8,114 nt of DNA. It comes from Bacteroidales bacterium. GTDB lineage: Bacteria > Bacteroidota > Bacteroidia > Bacteroidales > CG2-30-32-10. Position numbers and translations under genes: made by a program. This document shows positions 1 to 5,203 of this stretch, piece after piece (position 1 is the first letter of the stretch; every line of letters begins with the position of its first letter). The stretch lies in assembly GCA_035353855.1 (NCBI GenBank), contig DAOQAK010000081.1, forward strand, positions 1-8,114, written 5' to 3'. The notes under the pieces were generated by a model. That model did not search any database. It was not told where the DNA came from and was given only the letters and a program-made list of their open reading frames with translations.

Positions 1-1
1 G

Positions 2-43
2 GTTAAAATTGCTGCTATAAAAATTCTTTTGAAAAAAATTTAA
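2..43 (+). CDS. Possible 3' tail of an upstream gene, cut by the window edge
   Basis: Reading from base 2, one frame stays open to a TAA at 41-43 and encodes VKIAAIKILLKKI. The other two plus frames stop within the first 20 bases. The short peptide is hydrophobic and basic, like the end of an amphipathic helix, and would suit the C-terminus of a helical protein. Only 13 codons are visible, so no family can be named and chance openness cannot be excluded. Confidence 0.35.
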   Translation, partial: VKIAAIKILLKKI

Positions 44-51
44 ACAGGCTC

Positions 52-69
52 TTATAATTCGAATTATAA
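52..69. promoter_or_regulatory. 18-bp perfect palindrome before the acetyltransferase gene
   Basis: TTATAATTCGAATTATAA equals its own reverse complement over all 18 bases, with no spacer. It ends two bases before a TAATTTTG -7 box and so occupies the usual -10 to -30 region of that promoter. That placement suits an operator for a dimeric regulator. The sequence is almost all A and T, so chance is a real alternative. It lacks a loop and a T-run, so it does not look like a terminator for the upstream gene. Confidence 0.4.
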
Positions 70-71
70 TC

Positions 72-79
72 TAATTTTG
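72..79 (+). promoter_or_regulatory. Bacteroidetes -7 promoter box for the GNAT gene
   Basis: TAATTTTG is an exact match to the Bacteroidetes -7 consensus TAnnTTTG and lies 18 bases before the ATG at 98, implying a very short leader. No clear TTTG -33 element is seen; the matching region is filled by the palindrome at 52-69. Confidence 0.5.
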
Positions 80-97
80 TTTTACTAATACAAATTC

Positions 98-664
98 ATG
101 ACAACCACCAAATACACCGATAAACACTGGATAGTTGATATGCTTTCAAAAGCATTCATCGATAACAAAAGCGTAAACACGGTTGCTAAAAATAAAAAAG
201 CTATCCCTGTTCTGATGGAATATTGTTTCGTAAATTCATTTTATGATGGATTCGTTTTTGTCAACAAATCAAGAACAGCAGCAGCTTTATGCAAAGTATA
301 CGGAAAAGAGAAATTCCATTTACAAAAAATATTCGTGATGTTAAAACTAATATTTAAAGGAATAGGATTAACTAAAATTGGATTCAATATAAAAAGAGAA
401 AATTTAATTAATGCGCAACGAAGCGAAAAAGAATATTTACATGTATCATTTATTGGCGTAGAACCCGGAAATCAGGGCAAAGGTCTGGGCGGTGAACTCA
501 TTCAAGAAATCATTGAACATTCAAAAACCCTGAACCTGCCTGTTTATCTTGAAACTTCAACATTAATTAACCTGCCTTTTTATAAAGCTCATGGTTTCGA
601 TAATTTTTATACTTTAAAAAATATTTACGATTATGATTTGTTTTTCTTCAAACACCGGAATTAA
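98..664 (+). CDS. GNAT-family N-acetyltransferase
   Basis: The 188-residue product is a probable cytoplasmic acetyl-CoA-dependent N-acetyltransferase with unknown substrate. The key evidence is the acetyl-CoA pyrophosphate-binding motif QGKGLG (residues 126-131). It follows a beta strand (LHVSFIGVEP) and leads into a helix (GELIQEIIEHSKT), which is the classic GNAT motif A layout. Downstream, VYLETS followed by NLPFYKAHGF matches motif B, where a Tyr often acts as the general acid. Length is normal for a single-domain GNAT. The N-terminal half is lysine-rich and not diagnostic. The ATG at 98 is the first in frame and has a -7 box just upstream. The gene appears monocistronic, with repeat copy 1 starting 41 bases after its stop. 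Family assignment is secure; substrate is not. Confidence 0.85.
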   Translation: MTTTKYTDKHWIVDMLSKAFIDNKSVNTVAKNKKAIPVLMEYCFVNSFYDGFVFVNKSRTAAALCKVYGKEKFHLQKIFVMLKLIFKGIGLTKIGFNIKRENLINAQRSEKEYLHVSFIGVEPGNQGKGLGGELIQEIIEHSKTLNLPVYLETSTLINLPFYKAHGFDNFYTLKNIYDYDLFFFKHRN

Positions 665-704
665 TCATTAAAATAATTTTATCTAATACCGATTGTAAAG
701 ATGT

Positions 705-806
705 TATACTCATTCTTATCAGGTTTGCAAAGGCAAAACTGTTTAGAACGAGTTATACCATAGAGAATACAAAAAATATTTTGCAAAACTCTTTTCTGTC
801 GGTATA
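705..806 (+). repeat. Dispersed two-hairpin repeat, copy 1
   Basis: This 102-bp element is nearly identical to 6292-6394. It begins TATAC and ends GGTATA. Hairpin I pairs CTCATTCT with AGAACGAG and has an inner TTTGC/GCAAA stem. Hairpin II pairs ATACCATAGAGAA with the TTTTCTGTCGGTAT arm, here with more mismatches than in copy 4. One stem position is A opposite C on this strand but would be a G-U wobble in RNA from the other strand. It lies 41 bases after the GNAT gene and ends 61 bases before the FISUMP start codon. Confidence 0.9.
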
Positions 807-825
807 TTTAAAGTTTAAAAAATTC

Positions 826-833
826 TATATTTG
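826..833 (+). promoter_or_regulatory. Bacteroidetes -7 promoter box for the FISUMP gene
   Basis: TATATTTG matches TAnnTTTG exactly and lies 34 bases before the ATG at 868 and 19 bases after the end of repeat copy 1. No good TTTG -33 element is at the expected spacing, so the end of the repeat lies where an upstream element would be. Confidence 0.55.
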
Positions 834-867
834 TTTTAAGTAAGTCTTTTAATAATTTATTTCATTT

Positions 868-1539
868 ATGGAAAAACAAATTTTATTAAAATATTTTATT
901 GCATTAATATTAATAATCACATCCATTCACAGGAATGCACGTTCACAGGAAACAGGTATTTTGACTGATAACCGCGACGGGCAAACATATAAAACAGTTA
1001 CTATCGGCAAGCAAACATGGATGGCTGAAAATTTAAACTATGTTACAGCTCATGGGAGCTGGTGCTATAATAACGACAGTAATAATTGTAAAATATTTGG
1101 CAGGCTTTATAACTGGGAGACAGCAAAAACAGGCTGTCCTTCGGGATGGCATATTCCAACAAAAGGTGAATTCGATTCCCTGGTAAGTTATTTAGGTGGT
1201 GAAGAAATTGCAGGCGCCAAACTAAAATCAGATTCGTATTGGGCAACAAAACACGATTCCATTTCAGGATACGCGCACGTAGCTGATTGCGCACATGGAA
1301 ACATGGAAAAACATGATTCAGTTTTTATAAACAGCAGTAACTTCAATGGTTTGCCCGGTGGCGGTTACTATATAGGAAACGTTTTTGACTACCAAGGAAT
1401 TTGGGCTTGCTGGTGGTCAATATCCGTTTACAATCCTTACAAAGCTTATTATTTTAATATTTTCGACAGATCTACTGAATGTGGTTTAAATATAGCTTTC
1501 AACACCAATGGCTTTTCTGTACGCTGTATAAAAGACTAA
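868..1539 (+). CDS. Secreted FISUMP-domain protein (Fibrobacter succinogenes major paralogous domain)
   Basis: The 223-residue product is an exported protein of unknown biochemical role. Residues 1-26 form a signal peptide: a Lys-containing start, a hydrophobic stretch (YFIALILIITSI) and a likely cut after ARS. It lacks a lipobox. The mature protein opens with DNRDGQTYKTVTIGKQTWMA and ENLNY (about residues 34-58), the hallmark opening of FISUMP domains. It continues with GRLYNWETA, CPSGWHIPT (90-98) and ends in GFSVRCIKD, the typical closing strand. Cysteines at 66, 74, 90 and 220 could form disulfides after export. FISUMP domains are often appended to larger surface proteins; here the domain stands alone. 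The next gene starts 15 bases downstream, so the two are probably cotranscribed from the -7 box at 826. Family assignment is firm. Confidence 0.9.
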   Translation: MEKQILLKYFIALILIITSIHRNARSQETGILTDNRDGQTYKTVTIGKQTWMAENLNYVTAHGSWCYNNDSNNCKIFGRLYNWETAKTGCPSGWHIPTKGEFDSLVSYLGGEEIAGAKLKSDSYWATKHDSISGYAHVADCAHGNMEKHDSVFINSSNFNGLPGGGYYIGNVFDYQGIWACWWSISVYNPYKAYYFNIFDRSTECGLNIAFNTNGFSVRCIKD

Positions 1540-1554
1540 ATCATTTTTTAATTC

Positions 1555-2121
1555 TTGCAAAAAAATAAAATAAATATTGAAGACCTTCTCCCCGACACCG
1601 GGAAACTTACCGCAATTCATGCAGCAAATGTTGCTATGAAAAAAACGGAACTCATCCCCGAAATTTTAAAACTTGCATTCATCGATAAGCACCCTATTTC
1701 GGTAAGAGCAGCAAATACTATAGAAATCATTGATTCGGAAAATCCCGGATTAATTGAACCGTATTATAATAAAATCATAAATGGTTTGGTAAAATTTAAA
1801 ACTAGCGGAGTAAAACGTTGCCTGCTGAAAATATTTACCCGTCATACTAATTTAAAAAACGAAAAACAGTTATGCATCCTCATAAATTATTGCTTTGAAA
1901 AGCTTGCGAATACTGAAGAAGATGTTGCCATAAAAGTTTATGCATTACAAATACTTTATGATTTTTCTGAAAAAGAACCGGATATTAAAAATGAATTAAT
2001 TTTGGCAATTAAAGATCAGCTTCCAAAAAATTCAGAAGCATTTAAAAATTACGGGAATAAAATTATAAAAAAGCTTAACAAGGAAATTATTTCAAATCAA
2101 TTGTATACTCGTTCTTATTAA
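1555..2121 (+). CDS. Helical (HEAT-like) repeat protein of unknown function, TTG start
   Basis: The 188-residue product is not recognised as a named family. It has no signal peptide or membrane segment and is built of regular amphipathic helices, for example ELIPEILKLAF, GLIEPYYNKIINGLV, KQLCILINYCFEKL and IKVYALQILYDF. This pattern fits a short HEAT/ARM-like solenoid, probably a protein-binding scaffold in the cytoplasm. The start is uncertain: TTG at 1555 is the first usable start after an in-frame TAA at 1549-1551, and the first ATG (1636) would cut into the helical region, so TTG is preferred. It lies 15 bases after the FISUMP gene, suggesting one transcript. The last five codons (YTRSY) and the stop lie inside repeat copy 2, so the native C-terminus may have been replaced by insertion. 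Confidence 0.75.
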   Translation: MQKNKINIEDLLPDTGKLTAIHAANVAMKKTELIPEILKLAFIDKHPISVRAANTIEIIDSENPGLIEPYYNKIINGLVKFKTSGVKRCLLKIFTRHTNLKNEKQLCILINYCFEKLANTEEDVAIKVYALQILYDFSEKEPDIKNELILAIKDQLPKNSEAFKNYGNKIIKKLNKEIISNQLYTRSY

Positions 2122-2218
2122 ATTTGCAAAATGTGATTAGAACGAGTTATACCGATAGGAAAAAATTAGCAAGAAATAATTTTGCAGTTGTCGCGGAAAC
2201 TTGTTCCGTATCGGTATA
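2104..2218 (+). repeat. Dispersed two-hairpin repeat, copy 2 (divergent, overlaps a gene end)
   Basis: This 115-bp copy keeps the TATACTCGTTCTTAT opening, AGAACGAGTTATACCG centre and CGGTATA end, but its second half differs. Hairpin I still pairs CTCGTTCT with AGAACGAG. Hairpin II pairs 2149-2157 (ATACCGATA) with 2209-2217 (TATCGGTAT) perfectly, and GGAA/TTCC extends it past a bulge. Both arms differ from the other copies yet still pair. An inner CGGAA/TTCCG hairpin (2194-2208) is unique to this copy. It covers the last five codons and stop of the upstream gene and ends 54 bases before the DUF2807 start. Confidence 0.85.
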
Positions 2219-2272
2219 ACAAATAATATTCTTTAGTCGTCATAAAACATATTAATTCAAAAAAATAAAAAA

Positions 2273-3007
2273 ATGAAAACACATTTTATTCTTCAGAAAA
2301 ACTTGATTTTAGGGGTTATCCTTGCCTCATTCATTACTATAGCTGGCTGTATCAATGGTTTAAATTTCGAAAAGGGAAATGGCAAAATCGTTAAACAGCA
2401 AAGAACAATAACTTCATTCAGTTCTATTGAAATTTCAGGCGCTTACGAAGTTTATTTGACCCAGGACACGGCTCCTTCATTATCGGTAGAAGCAGATGAG
2501 AACCTGCAGTCATTAATTATCACAAAAGTTGAAAGCAATACATTAATAATAAAGAACAAGGAAAACATCCATGGATCAAAACCAATCAAAGTTTTTGTGA
2601 ATACGAGTGAAATAAAAAATATCGACATTTCAGGTTCTGTAGATTTAAAAAGTACAGACAATTTTAAAACGAATGAACTCAACATTGATATCAGCGGGCT
2701 TGGTAATATTGATATGAAAGTTGAACTGCAAAAACTTTCAATCGATTGCAGTGGTTCCGGAAATATTAATTTAAGCGGAACTGCCGACAATGTAAACGCT
2801 GAACTATCAGGTGCCGCCAACATTTATGCCTATAACCTTACAGCAAAAACATTTACACTCTCAAGCTCTGGTGCAGGTAAAGCAAATTTAAATGTTACCG
2901 ACAAACTGGATATAGAAACATCGGGAGCTTCCACTGTGAATTACAAAGGTAATCCAAACATTAATCAGCGCACATCAGGTGCCAGCAGTATTCATAAAGT
3001 TGAATAG
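2273..3007 (+). CDS. DUF2807 (head GIN domain) lipoprotein
   Basis: The 244-residue product is a predicted lipoprotein of the cell envelope. Residues 1-25 form a lipoprotein signal with the lipobox IAGC, giving Cys26 as the lipidated residue. The rest is one DUF2807 domain, sometimes described as a putative autotransporter adhesin head: SFSSIEISGAYEVYLTQ opens it, followed by SVEADENL and then short strands punctuated by SG turns (SGSVDL, SGLGNIDM, SGSGNINLSG, SGAANIYA, SGAGKANL, SGASTVNY, SGASSIHK). That periodicity suits a right-handed beta-solenoid. Length is typical for the family, which is abundant in Bacteroidetes and has no proven biochemical activity. The ATG at 2273 follows an A-rich leader without a Shine-Dalgarno sequence. 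Repeat copy 2 ends 54 bases upstream and a hairpin terminator follows the gene. Confidence 0.9.
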   Translation: MKTHFILQKNLILGVILASFITIAGCINGLNFEKGNGKIVKQQRTITSFSSIEISGAYEVYLTQDTAPSLSVEADENLQSLIITKVESNTLIIKNKENIHGSKPIKVFVNTSEIKNIDISGSVDLKSTDNFKTNELNIDISGLGNIDMKVELQKLSIDCSGSGNINLSGTADNVNAELSGAANIYAYNLTAKTFTLSSSGAGKANLNVTDKLDIETSGASTVNYKGNPNINQRTSGASSIHKVE

Positions 3008-3041
3008 CTGTAAATTTTATTTTCATAAATCGTCTTCTATT

Positions 3042-3073
3042 AATTATAGGATTACTGCATCCTATAATTTTAT
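3042..3073 (+). terminator. Rho-independent terminator after the DUF2807 gene
   Basis: AATTATAGGAT (3042-3052) and ATCCTATAATT (3059-3069) are perfect 11-base inverted arms around a six-base loop, followed by a T-rich stretch. It begins 34 bases after the DUF2807 stop and would separate it from the hydrogenase protease gene. The stem is AT-rich, so strength is uncertain. Confidence 0.65.
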
Positions 3074-3099
3074 TACCTTGCAGCGCTTTTAAAAATCGT

Positions 3100-3579
3100 A
3101 TGCAAGAAGAAAATAAAATTTTAATTCTCGGAATGGGAAATGATATTCTGACGGATGATGGTATTGGTATAAAAATCACAAAATTTTTAGAAAAAAATTT
3201 TCCTTTCCCAAATATTGTTTATGATACACTTTCGCTTGGCGGCCTTGAGATCATTGAATACATCAGGGAATTCAAAATGGTTATCATTATCGATGCTATA
3301 AAAACACTGAACGGTATTCCGGGAACCGTTTACCAATTTATTCCTGATGACTTTAAAGAAACCACGCATCTTTCAAACATTCATGATGTTTCTTTTCTTA
3401 CTTCGTTAAAACTTGCTAAAGAGCTTGATATTACTACACCTGAGAACATCCATATTATCGCGGTCGAAATAATTGAAGACATGATATTCAGTGATGAGTT
3501 TACACCACTGTTACAGGAAAAATATCCTGAAATTTTAAAAGAAGTAACTGAGATGGTAGAAGGGTTATTAAAAAAATAA
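3100..3579 (+). CDS. [NiFe]-hydrogenase maturation protease (HyaD/HycI family)
   Basis: The 159-residue cytoplasmic endopeptidase is predicted to cut the C-terminal extension from a [NiFe]-hydrogenase large subunit after nickel insertion. The N-terminal motif ILGMGNDILTDDGIGI (residues 9-24) is the family signature. Known members bind nickel in the precursor through an acidic residue in this motif, an Asp after the next strand, and a His; the matching residues here are Asp20, Asp65 (in VIIIDAIK) and His95 (in NIHDVSF). LSLGGLEIIEYI (44-55) is also typical. Length is normal. The ATG at 3100 gives the expected few residues before the first strand. No hydrogenase structural or hyp gene is in this window, so its substrate lies elsewhere. 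A weak TACCTTG promoter-like box sits at 3074-3080. Family is firm; which hydrogenase it serves is unknown. Confidence 0.9.
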   Translation: MQEENKILILGMGNDILTDDGIGIKITKFLEKNFPFPNIVYDTLSLGGLEIIEYIREFKMVIIIDAIKTLNGIPGTVYQFIPDDFKETTHLSNIHDVSFLTSLKLAKELDITTPENIHIIAVEIIEDMIFSDEFTPLLQEKYPEILKEVTEMVEGLLKK

Positions 3580-3605
3580 CCCTTGCCATATAAAAAGCAA
3601 GGGTT
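3561..3605. terminator. Shared terminator region between convergent genes
   Basis: AACCCTTGC (3578-3586) and GCAAGGGTT (3597-3605) form a perfect 9-bp stem. Read on the minus strand it is followed by a run of seven T, so it is a good rho-independent terminator for the DoxX-like gene. A second stem, AGGGTTATT (3561-3569) with AATAACCCT (3575-3583), uses part of the same arm, so only one of the two can form at a time. It overlaps the protease stop codon and may serve the plus strand. Confidence 0.75.
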
Positions 3606-3625
3606 CATAAAGTAAGGATCAAAAC

Positions 3626-3997
3626 TTACTTTTTTTCATCCAGCCCGGCAAAAGCTAATGCAGCTCCAGCCAATGCAGTATCTTTCAATAAACCCATCAT
3701 TGCCATCTGCGCCATTTCACCACCTGCAATTACGCCGGGAAGATGAACAAAAAGAACAAAAACAACTAAAACACCTGCTAATAGCATACATGCAAGTTTT
3801 GTTTTAACCTGTATGATAATACTAATAGCTGCTAACACAAAACCTAATCCCGATAAATAAACCCAAAAAACACCACCAGGAATGAATGAAGGAACAATTC
3901 CTGCCATTGCATTTGCATTTATAAAATGAAATATCCCAAATATAAAAAAGGGAATTGCAAAAAGAACACGAGCTAATATGAATGTTATGAATTTCAT
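3626..3997 (-). CDS. DoxX-like four-helix membrane protein
   Basis: The 123-residue product is a predicted inner-membrane protein with about four membrane helices: FILARVLFAIPFFIFGIFHF, FWVYLSGLGFVLAAISIII, LACMLLAGVLVVFVLFVHLP and a C-terminal segment near LLKDTALAGAALAFAG. The stretch HFINANAMAGIVPSFIPGG followed by FWVYLSG is characteristic of DoxX/DoxD-like small membrane proteins. Family members have been linked to quinone or thiol redox, but no activity can be assigned here. It ends in a short charged DEKK tail. It is the only minus-strand gene in the window, convergent with the protease and divergent from the C_GCAxxG operon. Unlike its neighbours it has a clear Shine-Dalgarno sequence and a good two-part promoter (separate entries), so it is probably a single-gene unit. 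Confidence 0.85.
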   Translation of the reverse strand: MKFITFILARVLFAIPFFIFGIFHFINANAMAGIVPSFIPGGVFWVYLSGLGFVLAAISIIIQVKTKLACMLLAGVLVVFVLFVHLPGVIAGGEMAQMAMMGLLKDTALAGAALAFAGLDEKK

Positions 3998-4004
3998 TTT
4001 TTAA

Positions 4005-4012
4005 TCTCCTTT
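4005..4012 (-). promoter_or_regulatory. Strong Shine-Dalgarno sequence of the DoxX-like gene
   Basis: On the minus strand AAAGGAGA lies seven bases before the ATG (3997). It is the only clear purine-rich ribosome binding site in the window; the other genes have A/T-rich leaders, as is usual in Bacteroidetes. Confidence 0.75.
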
Positions 4013-4029
4013 AATAATTGATCTCAAAA

Positions 4030-4062
4030 CAAATTTAAATACGCAGGCAATACAAAAGCAAA
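4030..4062 (-). promoter_or_regulatory. Bacteroidetes-type promoter of the DoxX-like gene
   Basis: On the minus strand a TTTG (4059-4062) is followed after 21 bases by TAAATTTG (4030-4037). This matches the Bacteroidetes pattern of a -33 TTTG and a -7 TAnnTTTG with about 20 bases between. The start codon is about 32 bases downstream. It is the best complete promoter in the window and lies outside repeat copy 3. Confidence 0.65.
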
Positions 4063-4100
4063 CTAAATGTTGTTAAAATAAAATAACAGTCGCTGCTTAC

Positions 4101-4203
4101 TATACTCGTTCTTATCAAGAATGCAAAAGCAAATTTGATTATAACGAGTTATACCGTAAAGAAAACAAAAAATATTTTTGCAAAACTCTTTTCTGTCGGT
4201 ATA
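4101..4203 (+). repeat. Dispersed two-hairpin repeat, copy 3 (divergent promoter region)
   Basis: The 103-bp element shares its second half with copy 4 almost base for base. In hairpin I the outer arms CTCGTT/AACGAG are kept. Inside, ATCAA pairs with TTGAT where copy 4 has CAG opposite CTG, a compensated change. Hairpin II pairs ATACCGTAAAGAAAA with TTTTCTGTCGGTAT. The element lies between divergent genes, 104 bases from the DoxX start and 50 bases before the C_GCAxxG_C_C start. It is therefore not downstream of any plus-strand gene, which argues against a simple terminator role. Confidence 0.9.
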
Positions 4204-4217
4204 TAATATCTTAATTA

Positions 4218-4242
4218 TATTTTGTAAAATTGTGTTCACAAT
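4218..4242 (+). promoter_or_regulatory. Imperfect -7 box and small palindrome before the redox operon
   Basis: TATTTTG (4218-4224) is one base short of TAnnTTTG and lies 29 bases before the ATG at 4254. Just after it, ATTGTGTTCACAAT (4229-4242) has perfect six-base arms around TT, centred near the expected transcription start. It could be a regulator site. Both signals are short, so this is tentative. Confidence 0.35.
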
Positions 4243-4253
4243 AAATTAAAGAA

Positions 4254-4703
4254 ATGACAACAAAAGATAAAGCCATAAAATATTTTAATGCGGATTATAA
4301 TTGTGCTCAATCGGTATTGATTACATACTGCGAAAATTTCGGAATTAATAAAGATATAGCAGCAAGCCTTTCATCTGGCTTTGGAGGCGGTATCGCACGA
4401 ATGCAGGAAACATGCGGCGCCATTATAGGCGGAATAATGGCATTAGGTATTGCCTTCAATAAACCAGGAGAAGACATTGCTGAAAACAAAGAAAAAGTTT
4501 ATGCTATTGTAAATCATCTTGTGAAAAATTTTAAAGAAAAATACAACACCATAAAATGCAGCGAACTCTTAAACTGCAACCTGAATACAGAAGAAGGAAA
4601 AAAATTTTATAAAGAAAATCATTTGCAGGAAAAAATTTGTGGAAATTGCATCAAAGAAGTGATCAACATTCTTGATGAACTTATTGAAAAAAATAAAATA
4701 TAA
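4254..4703 (+). CDS. C_GCAxxG_C_C family protein (putative redox protein)
   Basis: The 149-residue cytoplasmic protein belongs to the C_GCAxxG_C_C family, named for its conserved Cys/Gly pattern. The expected signatures are present: YNCAQSVL with Cys17, SSGFGGGIARMQETCGAIIGG with Cys54 in the CGA core, KCSELLNC (Cys102, Cys108) and KICGNCIKEV (Cys129, Cys132). Seven cysteines in all, including Cys26, suggest a metal or iron-sulfur site or thiol chemistry. The family is widespread in anaerobes, is often linked to redox metabolism, and has no settled activity. It is the first gene of a three-gene plus-strand unit; the DUF1003 gene begins four bases after its stop. Start at ATG 4254 leaves a normal N-terminus (TTKDKAIKYFNADYNC). 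Confidence 0.9.
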   Translation: MTTKDKAIKYFNADYNCAQSVLITYCENFGINKDIAASLSSGFGGGIARMQETCGAIIGGIMALGIAFNKPGEDIAENKEKVYAIVNHLVKNFKEKYNTIKCSELLNCNLNTEEGKKFYKENHLQEKICGNCIKEVINILDELIEKNKI

Positions 4704-4707
4704 TCCA

Positions 4708-5169
4708 ATGGAAATACATAAACCAAAAACCTTACTGGAGTTAAAACAACTTCGGAAACCCATACATAACGCGAATGTTGTTCACAAGCAAAAACTTTCG
4801 CGTCTTGAAAAACTTGCTATATGGATTACCGACCATGTGGGAACGATGGGATTTTTCTTTATTATTTTTATTTGGACATTGTTCTGGCTTGGATGGAATT
4901 CATTAGCACCTGAAGCTTTTCGTTTTGACCCATATCCTGCATTTGTTTTATGGCTTTTCATTTCAAACATGATACAAATATTTTTAATGCCTTTGCTTAT
5001 GATAGGACAAAATCTTCAAAGCCATCATGCGGAATTGCGCGCCGAAGCAGACTTTGAAGTAAATACAAAAGCCGAACGCGAAATTGAAACGATTTTAATG
5101 CATCTTGAAAATCAAAATAATGAATTAAAAGAGATACTGGAAAATATTCAAAATAAAAAAATAACTTAA
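4708..5169 (+). CDS. DUF1003 membrane protein
   Basis: The 153-residue product is a predicted inner-membrane protein with two helices: about GTMGFFFIIFIWTLFWLGW and PAFVLWLFISNMIQIFLMPL, separated by a short loop containing FDPYP. The tail IGQNLQ, then ADFEVNTKAEREIE, leads into a probable coiled coil (ETILMHLENQNNELKEILENIQ). This order is the DUF1003 pattern (helix pair, QN, D..VN.KAE.EI). Function is unknown. ATG 4708 is chosen because it lies four bases after the previous stop and starts a sensible N-terminus (MEIHKPK). An in-frame TTG/ATG at 4672/4675 would add 11-12 residues overlapping the upstream gene. It is likely translationally coupled to that gene, and the flavodoxin/ferredoxin gene follows 34 bases later. 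Confidence 0.85.
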   Translation: MEIHKPKTLLELKQLRKPIHNANVVHKQKLSRLEKLAIWITDHVGTMGFFFIIFIWTLFWLGWNSLAPEAFRFDPYPAFVLWLFISNMIQIFLMPLLMIGQNLQSHHAELRAEADFEVNTKAEREIETILMHLENQNNELKEILENIQNKKIT

Positions 5170-5203
5170 AATCGACCATTCAAGAATTGTAATAAAAAGC
5201 TCT

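Noticed and set aside
1043..1294. Minus-strand ORF of 83 codons opposite the FISUMP gene
   Set aside because: It lies wholly inside the well-supported FISUMP reading frame and encodes no recognisable protein.
2452..2823. Minus-strand ORF of 123 codons opposite the DUF2807 gene
   Set aside because: Its Ser/Leu/Ile-rich sequence is the antisense shadow of the repetitive DUF2807 codons; no start signal or family match is seen.
4672..4707. Earlier start for the DUF1003 gene (TTG 4672 or ATG 4675)
   Set aside because: It would overlap the end of the C_GCAxxG_C_C gene; ATG 4708, four bases after that stop, is the simpler coupled start.
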